A stretch of DNA of 64,000 nucleotides from Hippasteria phrygiana (Eukaryota > Echinodermata > Asteroidea > Valvatida > Goniasteridae), in assembly GCA_037893225.1 (NCBI GenBank), contig JAZGUH010000005.1, positions 682,001-746,000 of the forward strand, written 5' to 3'. Both the position numbers and the translations under genes were made by a program. Shown here piece by piece: positions 53,651 to 64,000 of the stretch (positions are counted from its first letter, which is position 1; each line of letters starts with the position of its first letter). The notes beneath the pieces are model-generated. The model searched no databases and was not told the DNA's origin. It worked only from the letters and a program-made list of their open reading frames with translations.

Positions 53651-54582
53651 AAACACAAACTATTTTGCGAATGATATGTATGTTCACCCAAAATATGGCT
53701 TAAAACCACTTTCCTTGAGAGGATTTCGGTTTTGTCTTCAATGAAAATGCAAGGTGATGTGAAAGTTGTTATGTTCAGTGCCTGGTTGCCGGATACGGAA
53801 TTCTTGCCATGGCGGTGTCCAGCACTCCTCCAGTTGCATTCTGGGTTCAAGTGCGTAACTCGACCTCATGAATATTATGCATTTCCGGTTGTTTACTCGG
53901 GGAATTTTCTGTCAGTCAGTTGGTTTGACCAGACATAACTTAAAGTATTAACAGTCCTGCTTTCCATATAAGGCTATGAAAACTCCAAAAGTCCAAATAA
54001 ATGGCAATTTATTTATGGTAGCATTTTTATAAAAGAACACCCGAAACTGCCATAAAACTGGTATAAAGAGGATGTCTAGACCTAAATCATGAATAATATG
54101 AACAGGATTTTGCCAGAAAATCTTCCGAGTGAAATGTACATATTTTTCCAAGGATTTCTGATGTCAGTCCATGTTACAGTCCGTATTTAAACATACAGTT
54201 TCCATTTGTGAAGTAAATCCATATGTGTGAAGTGAATCCATATATGAAGTAAAACTAAAGCACAGAGGGAAAAAACACGCACAAGAGTCTACTGATACAT
54301 GTAGGTGAAACTGTGTTCCATATTTTGTGGTTCAAATTTAGGTCCAAAAGAAAAACACATGTATTCTACATTTATAATGACTTATTTTTCAACCATGATT
54401 ACACATACATTTGGGACATGTTTATTGTTTAACCAGACATCTGCTGGATGAAAATCCTCGGTTGCTTATAATTTTAAAAGGGTTGTAACACTTTAAGTCA
54501 AGATTCAGTCTACTGCCAACCCTAACCCCCCCAGGGTGTGTGGAAATTCGTATTAATATTGATAGGTTCAGCAGTGTTAGGG
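53651..54582. other. no gene recognised
   Basis: Short open stretches at 53732-53938 and 53948-54151 carry no motif. Nothing repeats elsewhere in the window that I can see. Confidence 0.35.
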
Positions 54583-54872
54583 TTTTACCTCCTTGAGTAC
54601 GGTGTTTTACGGGAGATGTCGGGGTGCCATGGCGGCTCTGGCAGCCAAGCGAACCGCTACAATGTGTTTGTGCAGTCAAGCGTAACCTATACACAATAAT
54701 CCAACAATGGATTGAAACTGCACAAACAGCGGCCAATGGCGTCATCCGGCCTAGTGGCACTGTTTAATCCAACAATGGATTGAAACTGCACAAACGGCGG
54801 CCAATGCGTCATCCGGCCTGGTGGCACTGTTTTTTTTGCGCATATTTGCGTCATCCGTACGCAAGGGGTTAA
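54583..54872. mobile_element. TTAA-type element with internal duplication
   Basis: CTCCTTGAGTACGG at the left and CCGTACGCAAGGGGTTAA at the right. The segment AATCCAACAATGGATTGAAA through GTCATCCGGCC occurs twice, so this copy is longer than the 27.6-kb one. Confidence 0.85.
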
Positions 54873-54896
54873 AGAGGGCTTGAACACCTCAAATGC

Positions 54897-55306
54897 GGTC
54901 ATGCTATTTAGCGTCAACAAACACAATCAGCGTTAACAAATTATAGTTGTACTTTCCAACTTCCAAATCTATATCACACAATTTCTATGGCCCTTTTTAA
55001 TTACTCAGTCTTAGGGAACTTACTTTGTAAGAAAATGAAGGAATTTCACCTATGAAACACCATAGGAACTCCCCTGTACAAAATGGATTGGTCTAGCACA
55101 AACAAGATGGCAGCCAGTGAGTTGCACGAAACGGTACCGTCGCGAGTTAAGTTTTCGCGTATTATTTCACACATTGACAAGGTTTTGAACTTTGTTAATA
55201 TTCTTAATATGACTGTTTGGAAATAAACGACATTGTGAAATAATTGTTTACGCCTAAACTTTCGTATTTAATTTGTTGACGCTTGTTGACACTAAATAGG
55301 ACGACC
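54897..55306. mobile_element. MULE-like MITE, copy 2
   Basis: GGTCATGCTATTTAGCGTCA at the left and TTGACACTAAATAGGACGACC at the right match 34048-34522. The flanks CCTCAAATG and CCTTAAATG are a probable 9-bp duplication with one mismatch. Confidence 0.83.
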
Positions 55307-55761
55307 CCCTTAAATGTCTCTCTTTCTGGAAAGATTCTGGAACAAGTACATATATGTACATGTACAAGGGGTAAAGAAATTGAGCCCTAAAAATGTGCCC
55401 TAATTTAATGTGTAACAAACTATTTTAGACTGTCTGTATCACCCTACTATTTTTCTTGCAATACAAAAGTTATTCACTTTTGAATGAGACGTTGAACGAA
55501 AGAACCCACCCACGTTTAGTAATTGAATAATTACTTTACAAAATTAGTTGTGGCCAGACAATAATATAGGATGTTAGGACCCCGTTACTCTTTGGATACA
55601 CAAGAGATATAAATAGAATTGTTTGTATGAGGCTCCTCTATCTGAACTATATAGGGTTACGGTGATCGCAGTAGTTTGGTTCAAGCCATTGGCATCGTCA
55701 TTTCTTGAGAAAAACCATAAAATTTGCATTAAATTGATGAAATAGATTTTAATGGCCACCA
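55307..55761. other. no gene recognised
   Basis: AT-rich, no repeat partner seen. Confidence 0.4.
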
Positions 55762-56000
55762 GGGGCCAATTTCATAAAGCTGTTAAGCACAACAATTTGC
55801 TTAGCATGAAAATAAATCCTTGATAACTGGATTACCAACCAGATTTCCATGTGTGGAATATTGCTTTTGACTGGCATTCAGCTGTTGTTTGCTTAGCATG
55901 AAAATTACATGGACTTTTGGCTGGTCACCTGTTTTTACTAAGCAAGACATTTTCATGCTAAGCAAATTTTTGTGCTTAACAGCTTTATGAAATTGGCCCC
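55762..56000. mobile_element. palindromic MITE (GGGGCCAATTTCATAAAGC ends)
   Basis: The left end GGGGCCAATTTCATAAAGCT and right end AGCTTTATGAAATTGGCCCC are perfect inverted repeats; subterminal TTTGCTTAGCATGAAAAT arms continue the hairpin. It is the better-preserved relative of 10646-10886. Confidence 0.93.
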
Positions 56001-56283
56001 AGCTGGTTGGCTCGCCCAGCTGTTATTGATGGTGTTCTTCTATGCCAAAAATGGGCTGTGCAGCCAAGCGTAAATTGCAAACAATAGGTACCACACCACT
56101 TGGAGCCCCCTTTCGTGTGAATGAAAGAAAAAGCTCCATCTATTCATTACACTCCCATTCAATAACAATAGAGTTGAAATTTGAATGGATTGAGTACACC
56201 CAGGAATGCGTCTATAGACACCAACCGGCCAGGTGGACTTTTTCAAAGCGTGGCTATGGCCATTGTCTGTAATCAAGGGGTTA
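56001..56283. mobile_element. TTAA-type element, left end truncated
   Basis: GTGCAGCCAAGCGTAAATTG and the right end AATCAAGGGGTTAA. It matches 19782-20530 in reverse without the nested insertion. The left TTAA end is lost against the neighbouring palindromic MITE. Confidence 0.75.
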
Positions 56284-56735
56284 AGTTTCTACATATATAC
56301 ATACATGATGCGATGAGATACTCTGACAGCACATTTGGTAATTTGTAATTTGATGCTTGTACCCACATGAGAAACAAGTAATATAATTCAGTTGTCCAGT
56401 CTGGCTTGTTTTGTTTCAGTGTGTTATTTGGCAGTGGGCCATCTGTTGGGTTGATGGAGTGGTTATTTACCGTACACATCTGGAAGTGTGTAGCGCTGAG
56501 CTCTGGCAGATGCCATACTGTGCATACAGAGAATACCCGGCACTGTTCTGTACTGGAATAATCAAATCACTCAATTATTTACTTGAAAATTAAACTAGTC
56601 CGTCTTCTGGGGTGCCAGATTACATGTATTCCATTTTGAGGTAAATCTGATCGTTGATTTCGGTGCTGTTTTGTTCCAGAATGAAGGCTATAGCATACAT
56701 TTTGTAAATGTAGGTGTTTGACACATATCGTAACC

Positions 56736-56835
56736 ATGTCGGTCATGGCCTGCAGAGCTGTGTCTACTTGCTGCCTGCTGGGGATGGTGCTGCTGATGCT
56801 GTTTGCTGTGAGAGAGGCACGTGGTGCTGAACAGG
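56736..56835 (+). CDS. probable first coding exon with signal peptide
   Basis: ATG at 56736 starts MSVMACRAVSTCCLLGMVLL, then MLFAVREARGAEQ, and the frame meets a strong donor (CAGG before GTAAGT) at 56836. The composition is a classic signal peptide: a short polar start, a leucine-rich core, then A-R-G-A as a possible cleavage site. The protein is probably secreted or membrane-bound. No downstream exon in the remaining 7 kb could be recognised, so the identity is unknown; the next exon is probably beyond the window or too divergent. A (TTACC)n microsatellite lies 35 bp into the intron. Confidence 0.6.
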
Positions 56836-56962
56836 GTAAGTACATGTACAGGTTTATTAGCGGACTGTCTTACCTTACCTTACCTTACCTTACCCATTGT
56901 CTGTTGCTACAGACAGCCGGTAAACTTCCCAAATTGTCAAGTGTCGGTCGTCGATTGTAGTC

Positions 56963-57032
56963 TTAACCCTAACTCCCTAGGGTATGTGCAAAACTATATT
57001 AAAATGTGTGGCTTCAGGACTGTTGGGGTTAA
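56963..57032. mobile_element. minimal TTAACCCTAAC-bounded block
   Basis: TTAACCCTAACTCCCTAGG at the left and TTGGGGTTAA at the right; about 70 bp. Its right TTAA coincides with the start of the next element. Confidence 0.45.
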
Positions 57033-57737
57033 GCCGTGTTTACAATGGACTTTTTCTTCCGCGGCCTCGCGAAAACTTACCGCGACATGCCTTCGCGTAA
57101 TTCTACTGTGCGTTCCCATTTGGACTTTTATTTATAACCGTGACAGAACATTTATTTGCCTTGCGAGGCTAGCAGAATGTCACACATTGCGGGCACTGTG
57201 CACAATCACCTTCGACCTAAACGGGATAGACGCGGTAACCTAGCGTAATTTTTCACGCGCTAAAATTGCTCAAATCTGCCATGTTTCCAGCAGCGAACTG
57301 ACGGAAAACGTAGCTGTATGCACGGGATTATCTGTCGGTTCGCTCCGCGAGCTGCAAAGTGCTAGCGCAACTGCATGTAATTACATGTGGGTGTACTATA
57401 CACTGTAAAGAGATACCACTATTTTCGCGCACTAGCGATAATCGCTGTGTATACAGGAAGTTGCATTGTTTACACATTGGTTTTCTGCGTGGTCGCGGTA
57501 GTTTTACAGTGAAGGGCCGTTTCCATTGGACTTTTTATCATCCCTGATGACTTTCCGTGGCCGCGCGGGCGGATATCTTTTGCAACCGCTTTCGGCCTGG
57601 TTGTTTTACATTAAGGTTGCGGTAAGTTGACAGGGACGTTAGTTTACTGTGTGTCCCCTATTGGACTTAATTTTGTCATTCTACAGAAAAGTCATGGTAG
57701 ATTGAAAAAAATAAGTCCAATGGAAACACGGCTTTAG
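57030..57737. mobile_element. 708-bp element (AAGCCGTGTTTxCATTGGACT ends)
   Basis: AAGCCGTGTTTACAATGGAC at the left and GTCCAATGGAAACACGGCTT at the right are inverted. The GC-rich interior repeats the word TTCCATTGGACTTTTTAT. Non-coding. Confidence 0.8.
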
Positions 57738-58100
57738 ACACCGCAGTAAGTAAGATTTACACAGCTGATAGGCCATGGAAAAGTTAAATATTGTCCCTTT
57801 TGCATCACTTAAATGCAAAGGATTATGTGACTTCAGTGTGATCAATCAGTTTGTTACCTCACTACTAACAGTTACTTAAAGTACTGCAACATTATGTTCA
57901 ATACAAATGTAGCCTTTGTTGACACAAAGTTAATCCTGTAAACTAAAGTCTAAGGCCAAATCTACCAGATGTAAAAACCATTATTAGCATGCTTGATGAT
58001 GTTAACAGTGTGCAGGCTTGCATGTTAATGAAACCACTGTATAAATCAATCTGGTTCTCTCATAAATGTTGTTCAATTTCCCATATAACTGGGTGTGATA
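57738..58100. other. no gene recognised
   Basis: Nothing supportable; AT-rich. Confidence 0.4.
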
Positions 58101-58250
58101 TTAACCCTAACCCTCCAGGGTATTTTGGCTAGAAACCCTGCCAGACGCATCAGATTGCATACTTTGTCACATTGACTTGTGTGCAGAGTGCAGCAAGGTC
58201 AAGCTGTCACCACAGATGCACTGTGCTGCGTCTGGCAGGGTTAGGGTTAA
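58101..58250. mobile_element. TTAACCCTAACCCT-bounded block, 150 bp
   Basis: TTAACCCTAACCCTCCAGG and CTGGCAGGGTTAGGGTTAA form inverted ends. The subterminal CCCTGCCAGACGCATC / GCTGCGTCTGGCAGGG pair extends the inverted repeat. Confidence 0.8.
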
Positions 58251-58345
58251 GCACTTCGTACATCATATTCATGTAATTAAGTTGTTAACAGTTTTTATAT
58301 AAAGCTCAGCACTAGAAATGAATGTGTCTGCAAGTATAAAGTCTT

Positions 58346-59545
58346 AAGGCCTTTTCACACTATGTACGTTCAACCCGTGTTGAAATCTACACGGGTCCGA
58401 CACGGGTCCGACCCGTGTAGACTTCTTAAAATTTCAACACGGGTCAATTACGCTGCCTTTTCACACTACTTAACGCAGCGCCAGCATTTTTGCTACACGT
58501 GTAATGTTTCGACCCGTGTATTGTGCGATCGTTTCACACTACACACACGGCCGGCCGTTCAACACGGGTCGAATCGGAAAATCCCCATACTGCATTCTGG
58601 TCGTTCCGCCGAGCTGGCTTTGGATGGAGCTGTCAGCCCAAATACACTCCTCACTCCATGTCGATCTTTTGTCTGATTTGGGGCCCATTTTCTCCGACAT
58701 ATCGGAGGTAAAAGTATCCAGTGTGTTTTATTCCTCCATGCTTGCACTTGTACTTGACCGGCGGCCAAGGCCAGCTGTTTGCAACAAAGCAACGCGCACG
58801 CGCAGATGCACTTTTGGGGTTCCCCATATTGAGCAATAACCCCGGCCCCCTCATACGTAGCCTTTTCTCGAGACGAAGTTTGCAAAATGTTAGCTGCATG
58901 TACGTACATTGTACACTAGTAATAATATGGTAGCGTTCAGTGCGGTTGTTTGCATTTGACCAAGACTACACTAACGATGGAATACGCATGCACGCAATGT
59001 GCGCTACATACGGCGCGGAGATGTCGGAAAAGTCATGTCGGGGCTTAAAACGATAAAAGAAACGACACATTTAGTACAGAATGTATTTATTTATTCCTCC
59101 ATACGTTATGTACTATTCTGCCGTCAAATTTATTGGAAATAATTTCGCGCAAAGTAATCTAGACTAGTAATACACACTTAACGTATACACACTTGGAGAA
59201 ACCATAAACGCTGAAAAAGCAACATAATACCGAAACATCGGCAAATATCGTCATATCGAACAGCCTAGTATGTGGTGCTCTGCACGCACACTCCGATCCA
59301 CGGTTACACGGATCGAACTCAACCCGGAGACGTTCACACTACGACTTTCAACACGGGTCCAACTTCTCTACACGGGTCCAAAGCTCTCAACCCACCTCCC
59401 GAGCAGGGTTGGGTTTCAACCCGGGTTGAGCGCTCTACACGGGTCAGTGCCGTGTTGAAATGTTGCAGTGTGAAAAGGTCAGTCTAGTCAACACGGGTCG
59501 GACCCGGGTCCAACACCGAGATTTTTCGTAGTGTGAAAAGGCCTT
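58346..59545. mobile_element. 1.2-kb element (AAGGCCTTTTCACACTA ends)
   Basis: AAGGCCTTTTCACACTATG and CGTAGTGTGAAAAGGCCTT are inverted termini. Both subterminal zones are crowded with ACACGGGTC/GACCCGTGT motifs in both orientations (58363-58570 and 59330-59515). I see no transposase, so it is probably non-autonomous. Confidence 0.88.
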
Positions 59546-59789
59546 TTGTGTTATGGGGGATGCGTTCGCCGCCACGTTTAATTTCCCTCGTTAAAAAGCA
59601 TGAACACAAATTAATCACTCGCTGCTAACTGCTTAAATGAAATTTATGTATTTTAGTCGAAGTATAAAAGTGTGTACCAGGTTTTGCCTTTCAATTTTTG
59701 TTTACTATACATGTGTACGTACAAACACGATGACTGCGCATACATTTTGTACACCAGGGCAGGTGGCAGCCCTTGCGTTTGCTAAACGT

Positions 59790-60020
59790 TTAATCCTAAC
59801 CCCCAGACCCTTTTTGCTAGGAACCATCCTCAATCCTCCAAAATCCTCCGCTTGAAACACATTCATCCTCAATCCTCCAAAATCCTCCTCGCTTGAGACA
59901 CCATTCATCCTCAATCCTCTAAAATCCTCTTTTTAAAGAAAATACCATTCATCCTCAATCCTCCAAAATCCTCCAAAACTGCAAGGAGGATTTTGGAGGA
60001 TTGGGGTGGGTTAGGGTTAA
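59790..60020. mobile_element. TTAATCCTAACCCC...GGTTAGGGTTAA block with array
   Basis: Telomere-like ends next to TTAA, and inside about four units of CCTCAATCCTCCAAAATCCT, the inverted version of the 25.5-kb array. Confidence 0.75.
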
Positions 60021-60085
60021 ACAGTGCGTGAAAGTTTTTGCTAATATTTACCAAATTTAAGATAGAATTCCATCCTTATTGAATA

Positions 60086-61191
60086 TAGTGCTGCAGCCGA
60101 ACTGCCGAACCGAACTAAAAATGACCGAACATGGCCTTCCGCATGTAGACAGTCGAATGAAAAAAAGAAAAAAAGATAAAGCCTTTTCCATTCCAGGAAG
60201 GTAGAAAAAAATCATAAAAGACCAAGTCGCGACCGCTTGCATCCGGCCGGCCATGCGAGTTTCTATCCCTCCACCCCCGCCTAAAAAATGTAGTGTACTC
60301 GAAAGCGAGCCCCGCCCAGTATGCAATGATTGGTTGTTCAAACGGCGACACAACATGATACATTTCTCGTTTTTGTGGGGATGCACAGTCCAGGGAAGAG
60401 ATTTGTTGAAGTTTGTGAGCGCGTACGGCGTGATGAAGCCTTTTGGGGCCCAGGGCCCCATCAGATTCCAGGTACTCTATCATGGACACCTTTTAGTTTA
60501 GAACAAAAAAACTTGCATTTATTGCAAAATTGTACCCCCAAAAATGGTGGTAGGATTCTGCATTATGTACATGTACATGTACATTCCTTCCTAAGCAAAA
60601 ACTCCTGCCTTGTGAATTATATGTTGCAGCACTTTATCCGCCATGCGCCAGTCCTTCTCTGCTCGCCAAAAAAATGTTGAAGAACAAAAACGTTCCAGAA
60701 TAAAATTACGTTTCGTCAAAAGTTTTGACTTAATTAAATTTGTACTTTTTACCATAATTTCAAAAAATGGCTGTCAATTTTGCTTATCACGCACACATGC
60801 GCTAACATCATGTTCATGTACTCACATGGATCTCTGAATCACTCGATGAAATCGTGACCAAACACTGAATATGTATGCATTTCTGAAAATCAGATACAGT
60901 CAAGCATTGGCGCGGCGGTGGCCCGCGGGGTGTGACCATTGTTCCATTATTATCTATCTTGCGCCCTGCGGGTTTGGCAATGTGCCAATCAACTTGTTAC
61001 GACTGCAGTGGGGAGGGCCGGGGAATTCCCGGAAGGACATTGTATGTGTATGTACTATCGATCGGCGCGATCGCGATTTGAGAGATTTTTTTTAATGCAT
61101 ATGTACATGTACTTCCGAACCCGAACTGATGTTCAGAGAAAAAAAATCCGAACCGAACCGAACCGAACCTGGAGGATCAGTTGCAGCACTA
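60086..61191. mobile_element. 1.1-kb hAT-type element with perfect 8-bp duplication
   Basis: Ends TAGTGCTGCAGCCGAAC and GATCAGTTGCAGCACTA; ATTGAATA lies directly at both sides (60078-60085 and 61192-61199). Subterminal GAACCGAACCG repeats occur at both ends. Open stretches inside (60057-60489 minus, 60330-60680 plus) overlap and lack transposase motifs, so it is non-autonomous. Confidence 0.94.
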
Positions 61192-61199
61192 ATTGAATA

Positions 61200-62420
61200 C
61201 TAATTCACACATGTTAGAGAATTTGCTCGAGCTGTGCATCTAAACCGGGTACCCGGGTACCCGACCGCTAATGTCAGGAACCGGTTCCAGATTATGGAAT
61301 TGAGTACTCATTACCGAATTAACATATTTAGCTATTTCTCAGACAATGAAAAAGAAAGTTTTTGAATGTTATTTTTAGGGAATTTTCAAAACGAAAACCA
61401 GAAATCCTAGAAAATTCAAAATTTGTTTGACGCTTGCAAAAATGCAATTTATACGGCAAAGCTGCACTTGCATCTTGCTGCATTGATGCAAAGATGTGGT
61501 AGTATTAACGTGCGGACCTTTAAAAAACAATGTGATCAGGAATTTCCGAGATTAAATTTTTTGGGATTGGCTTTCTCTAACGGGTACCTGGGTACCCGTG
61601 CTTGTGTTTAATCGGGTACCTGATTCCCGTACTACCCGTAAATGCGCGCCCCTAATATCTGCAGCCCTGTCTTTAAGCGTTGTGAAATACATTGCGTGCA
61701 CTGTCCATATTTACATTATACACGCAGTGTCAAAGTGCAGCATTATTTGTTGATGGCTGTATTGATTATCATGCAAAACCCTGTGCATTGACTTTCCCCC
61801 CAGGCTGTACACAGTTTATGGCTGTATATTGTTTACTCACTGGACTGTTTATGTCAACACAAATTTCAGGATCAGGACTTTGGAGTTCTCCTGGTTTGTA
61901 TTATTTTTTCAGGGTAAAAGAGATAAGTGGGCCTCTGTTTGACCCTTTGCGATCAATAACATAAAATTTAAAGGGCTCATGCAAGGTTGTTTTGGATAGT
62001 TTAATTTATACTGAAGGTTGATTTATATTGTGGCAGGTACTGTACATTTGTACATGGAGTGAGTGTTTCGCCATAGGTTTGTCAACAGACTGTCAGTGGT
62101 ATGTTTCGATGACGTTATTGGGCCTTTTCACGCCAGACAAATCTCAGGGTTGAGGCAAGGTTGACGTGGAGTCAGAAACAATGTTTTACATTTTGACAGT
62201 TTTTAACCCAGGTTGAACTACATAATCCCTGCTCCAGACCAGGGTTGAGATTCTCACCCCGGGTTGCAACACTCGACCGGGTTCAAAACAGTGATATGTG
62301 AAATAAGCAGGAATGAATTTGCCTCAGGTTAAATTTGATACAAGTGTAAAACAATGCAGGTTGAATGCGGGGTTAAGAAATTGATATGATTCAACTCGGG
62401 GCGAATTAGGGTTTGCCCTG
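61200..62420. other. no gene; possible decayed element
   Basis: 61240-61640 contains GGGTACCCGGGTACCC near the left and GGGTACCTGGGTACCC near the right with CTGCAGCCCTG beyond, a possible inverted-end element without clear limits. At 62131 GGCCTTTTCACGCCAGACAAA resembles a lone end of the 58.3-kb element. No gene is recognised. Confidence 0.4.
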
Positions 62421-62426
62421 AGTTTA

Positions 62427-62641
62427 CCTCAAGCCGGGTTGACCTCAAGCCCGGCTTGACCTCGACCCGGCTTGACCTCGACCCGGCTTGACCTCGACCC
62501 GGCTTGACCTCGACCCGGCTTGACCTCGACCCGGCTTGACCTCGACCCGGCTTGACCTCAACCCGGCTTGACCTCAACCCGGCTTGACCTCAACCCGGCT
62601 TGACCTCAACCCGGCTTGACCTCAACCCGGCTTGACCTCAA
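62427..62641. repeat. 16-bp minisatellite
   Basis: CTTGACCTCGACCCGG repeats about thirteen times; the last six units carry A in place of G (CTCAACCC). Confidence 0.96.
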
Positions 62642-62973
62642 CGAAATTTTCTCCCATAGGAATGTGCACAATTTGGTCGGGACCAACAAAAATCCTCGTG
62701 TTATTCGAGATCTCGTGTTAACAGTGTAACTGTACAGTACATACAAATACATAATAATAGTGTGTGTAAATATCCTGTCATTGATGCTTTTATGAATAGT
62801 TCAACCATAATCTCTTTATGTCCTCAAATTTGCACTAAACGTGCCTGAAGGTATGAATATTTGCCTTTTTCTTTTTGCATGAGTTGCGAAGATTGTGATA
62901 AATTAATGGTATCAAGCTTTGTCGGTATGGGGACAAACATTGCAATGATGTAAAATCTCATTGGATAATTAAT

Positions 62974-63333
62974 TTAACCCGAACCCTAACCCATTGCTAA
63001 ATTCAACAAAATCCAGCAATGGAAAAAAAGTTGTCTATAACTGGAATTTAGCAGTCAACACAAACTGCATGGTGTGTTGGATATTGTTCTATTCGGCAGG
63101 GTACATTGTACATGTAGCAGCTACGAAGCAGACTTCTAGTGAATTTGGCAGAGCTCATACAAACAAATACCTGTTGTATTTTCAGAAGGGTACAATGTGC
63201 GTGTACATGTAGCTGCAAAATGCCAAGGCTGGTGTGTAATGTGGTACGCTGCATAATCCAGCCAAATTTGCTGTTGGAAATTGTTCGATTTAGCAGGGCC
63301 ATATCAAAACACATTGAAAGGGGTTAGGATTAA
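62974..63333. mobile_element. TTAACCCGAACCCTAACCC...GGGGTTAGGATTAA block
   Basis: 360 bp with telomere-like inverted ends next to TTAA. The interior has no repeat partner in the window. Confidence 0.6.
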
Positions 63334-64000
63334 TTTGGTGTATATTCTGATGAACATTACCCGCTTGTGAATTGGTAACCATTGACTGGTCCTAGCCCTT
63401 GGCTGTAATTAACCTATCGCAGCAGAATTGCGTGAATGCAGCCGGTGAAATATTGTCCAATCACATTAGTTATAATTTGATACAGAACGTGCAGAATCTG
63501 AGACAAACAGAAATTACCGCGCACAATTCCACAGGGTTGTCGGAGGGGCGTGGTCAACTCGCAAATCAGTGATTGGGAAATTGTATCCCAAACTACATGT
63601 ACGGCAAATAGTGTGGCTTTTTTTTTATGGAGGTCACCCAATACAAGGCTAAATGCCACTCAAAAGGGCTATGGGCTCCGTGCACAACTACCCCCTCAGC
63701 GGAAAGAAAAGGGGAGTTGGGGGGTCAATATCGACGCCATCTTACCTGACTTCAATTTAAGTGTCTGGTTCCCGCTATGATATTCTTATTGAAAACGCAA
63801 TTATCGAGAGTCAGCTGAACCGACAAAGCAATCGCACTGGTATACGAGTATCAAATGAACAAGGAGCGCAGTGCGTAATACCAGCGACGTACTCCCCATG
63901 GAAGTGCGGTTGCTATGTGGACAGCGCCCTCATTCAACGGCGCACGGAGCCCATAACAGAGGTGGTGGGGTTTGCCAGCCCTACCACCGTTAGGGTTTTG
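63334..64000. other. no gene recognised at the right edge
   Basis: Short open stretches at 63414-63659 (minus) and 63550-63780 (plus) overlap and show no motif. Confidence 0.4.

Noticed and set aside
62329..62577. RSSRVEVKPGRGQAGS-repeat open frame
   Set aside because: Generated by the 16-bp minisatellite.

Overview
The window looks like a gene-poor, repeat-dense stretch of nuclear genome from a marine invertebrate deuterostome, most likely an echinoderm and possibly a sea star. The reasons are spliced genes with GT-AG introns, no prokaryotic gene packing, AT-rich intergenic DNA, frequent ACATGTACATG motifs, tRNA-derived SINEs, a BEL/Pao retroelement, and palindromic short elements of kinds I associate with echinoderm genomes. 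The species assignment is inference; nothing here identifies it uniquely.

The one confidently identified host gene is an ARB2A/FAM172A (Arb2-domain) orthologue on the minus strand. Nine coding exons can be placed between 35323 and 16465, all with GT-AG borders and compatible phases. They give a 525-residue product from the first in-frame ATG of the 35.2 kb exon. It has an acidic N-terminal part, the Arb2 alpha/beta-hydrolase domain with an AHSYGG nucleophile elbow, and a C-terminal (EKPEP)x11 tail ending RETEL. Two further candidate 5' exons (38973-39047 and 51351-51401) are phase-compatible and would add a hydrophobic N-terminal segment. The introns are packed with transposons, some with clear target-site duplications.

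Left part (1-16 kb): AT-rich DNA with no gene, then a near-perfect 992-bp direct tandem duplication (2085-4077), then a transposon graveyard (4.1-15.1 kb). The graveyard holds P/THAP9-like and DDE_Tnp_4 transposase pieces, a tectonin-repeat exon, two SGNH-hydrolase copies, a Kolobok-like fragment, a Polinton-type DNA polymerase B fragment and a piggyBac C-terminus.

Middle (16-42 kb): ARB2A with many short inverted-repeat elements. The best evidence is at 27.6 kb. A TTAA-flanked element sits in one copy of a duplicated segment and is absent from the other copy at 28.4 kb, which proves the insertion site. At 31.3-33.0 kb a terminal-inverted-repeat element carries a nine-copy array of 171-bp units.

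Right part (42-64 kb): a decayed BEL/Pao element (43.3-47.8 kb) whose integrase core is deleted, bracketed by inverted copies of a roughly 210-bp repeat; a 405-bp-arm inverted repeat at 52.5-53.5 kb carrying mirror-image exon-like sequences; a probable signal-peptide first exon (56736-56835, plus strand); and several complete non-autonomous transposons, including a 1.1-kb hAT-type element with a perfect 8-bp target duplication.

All coordinates of repeats were read by eye and may be off by a few bases. No homology search was run.
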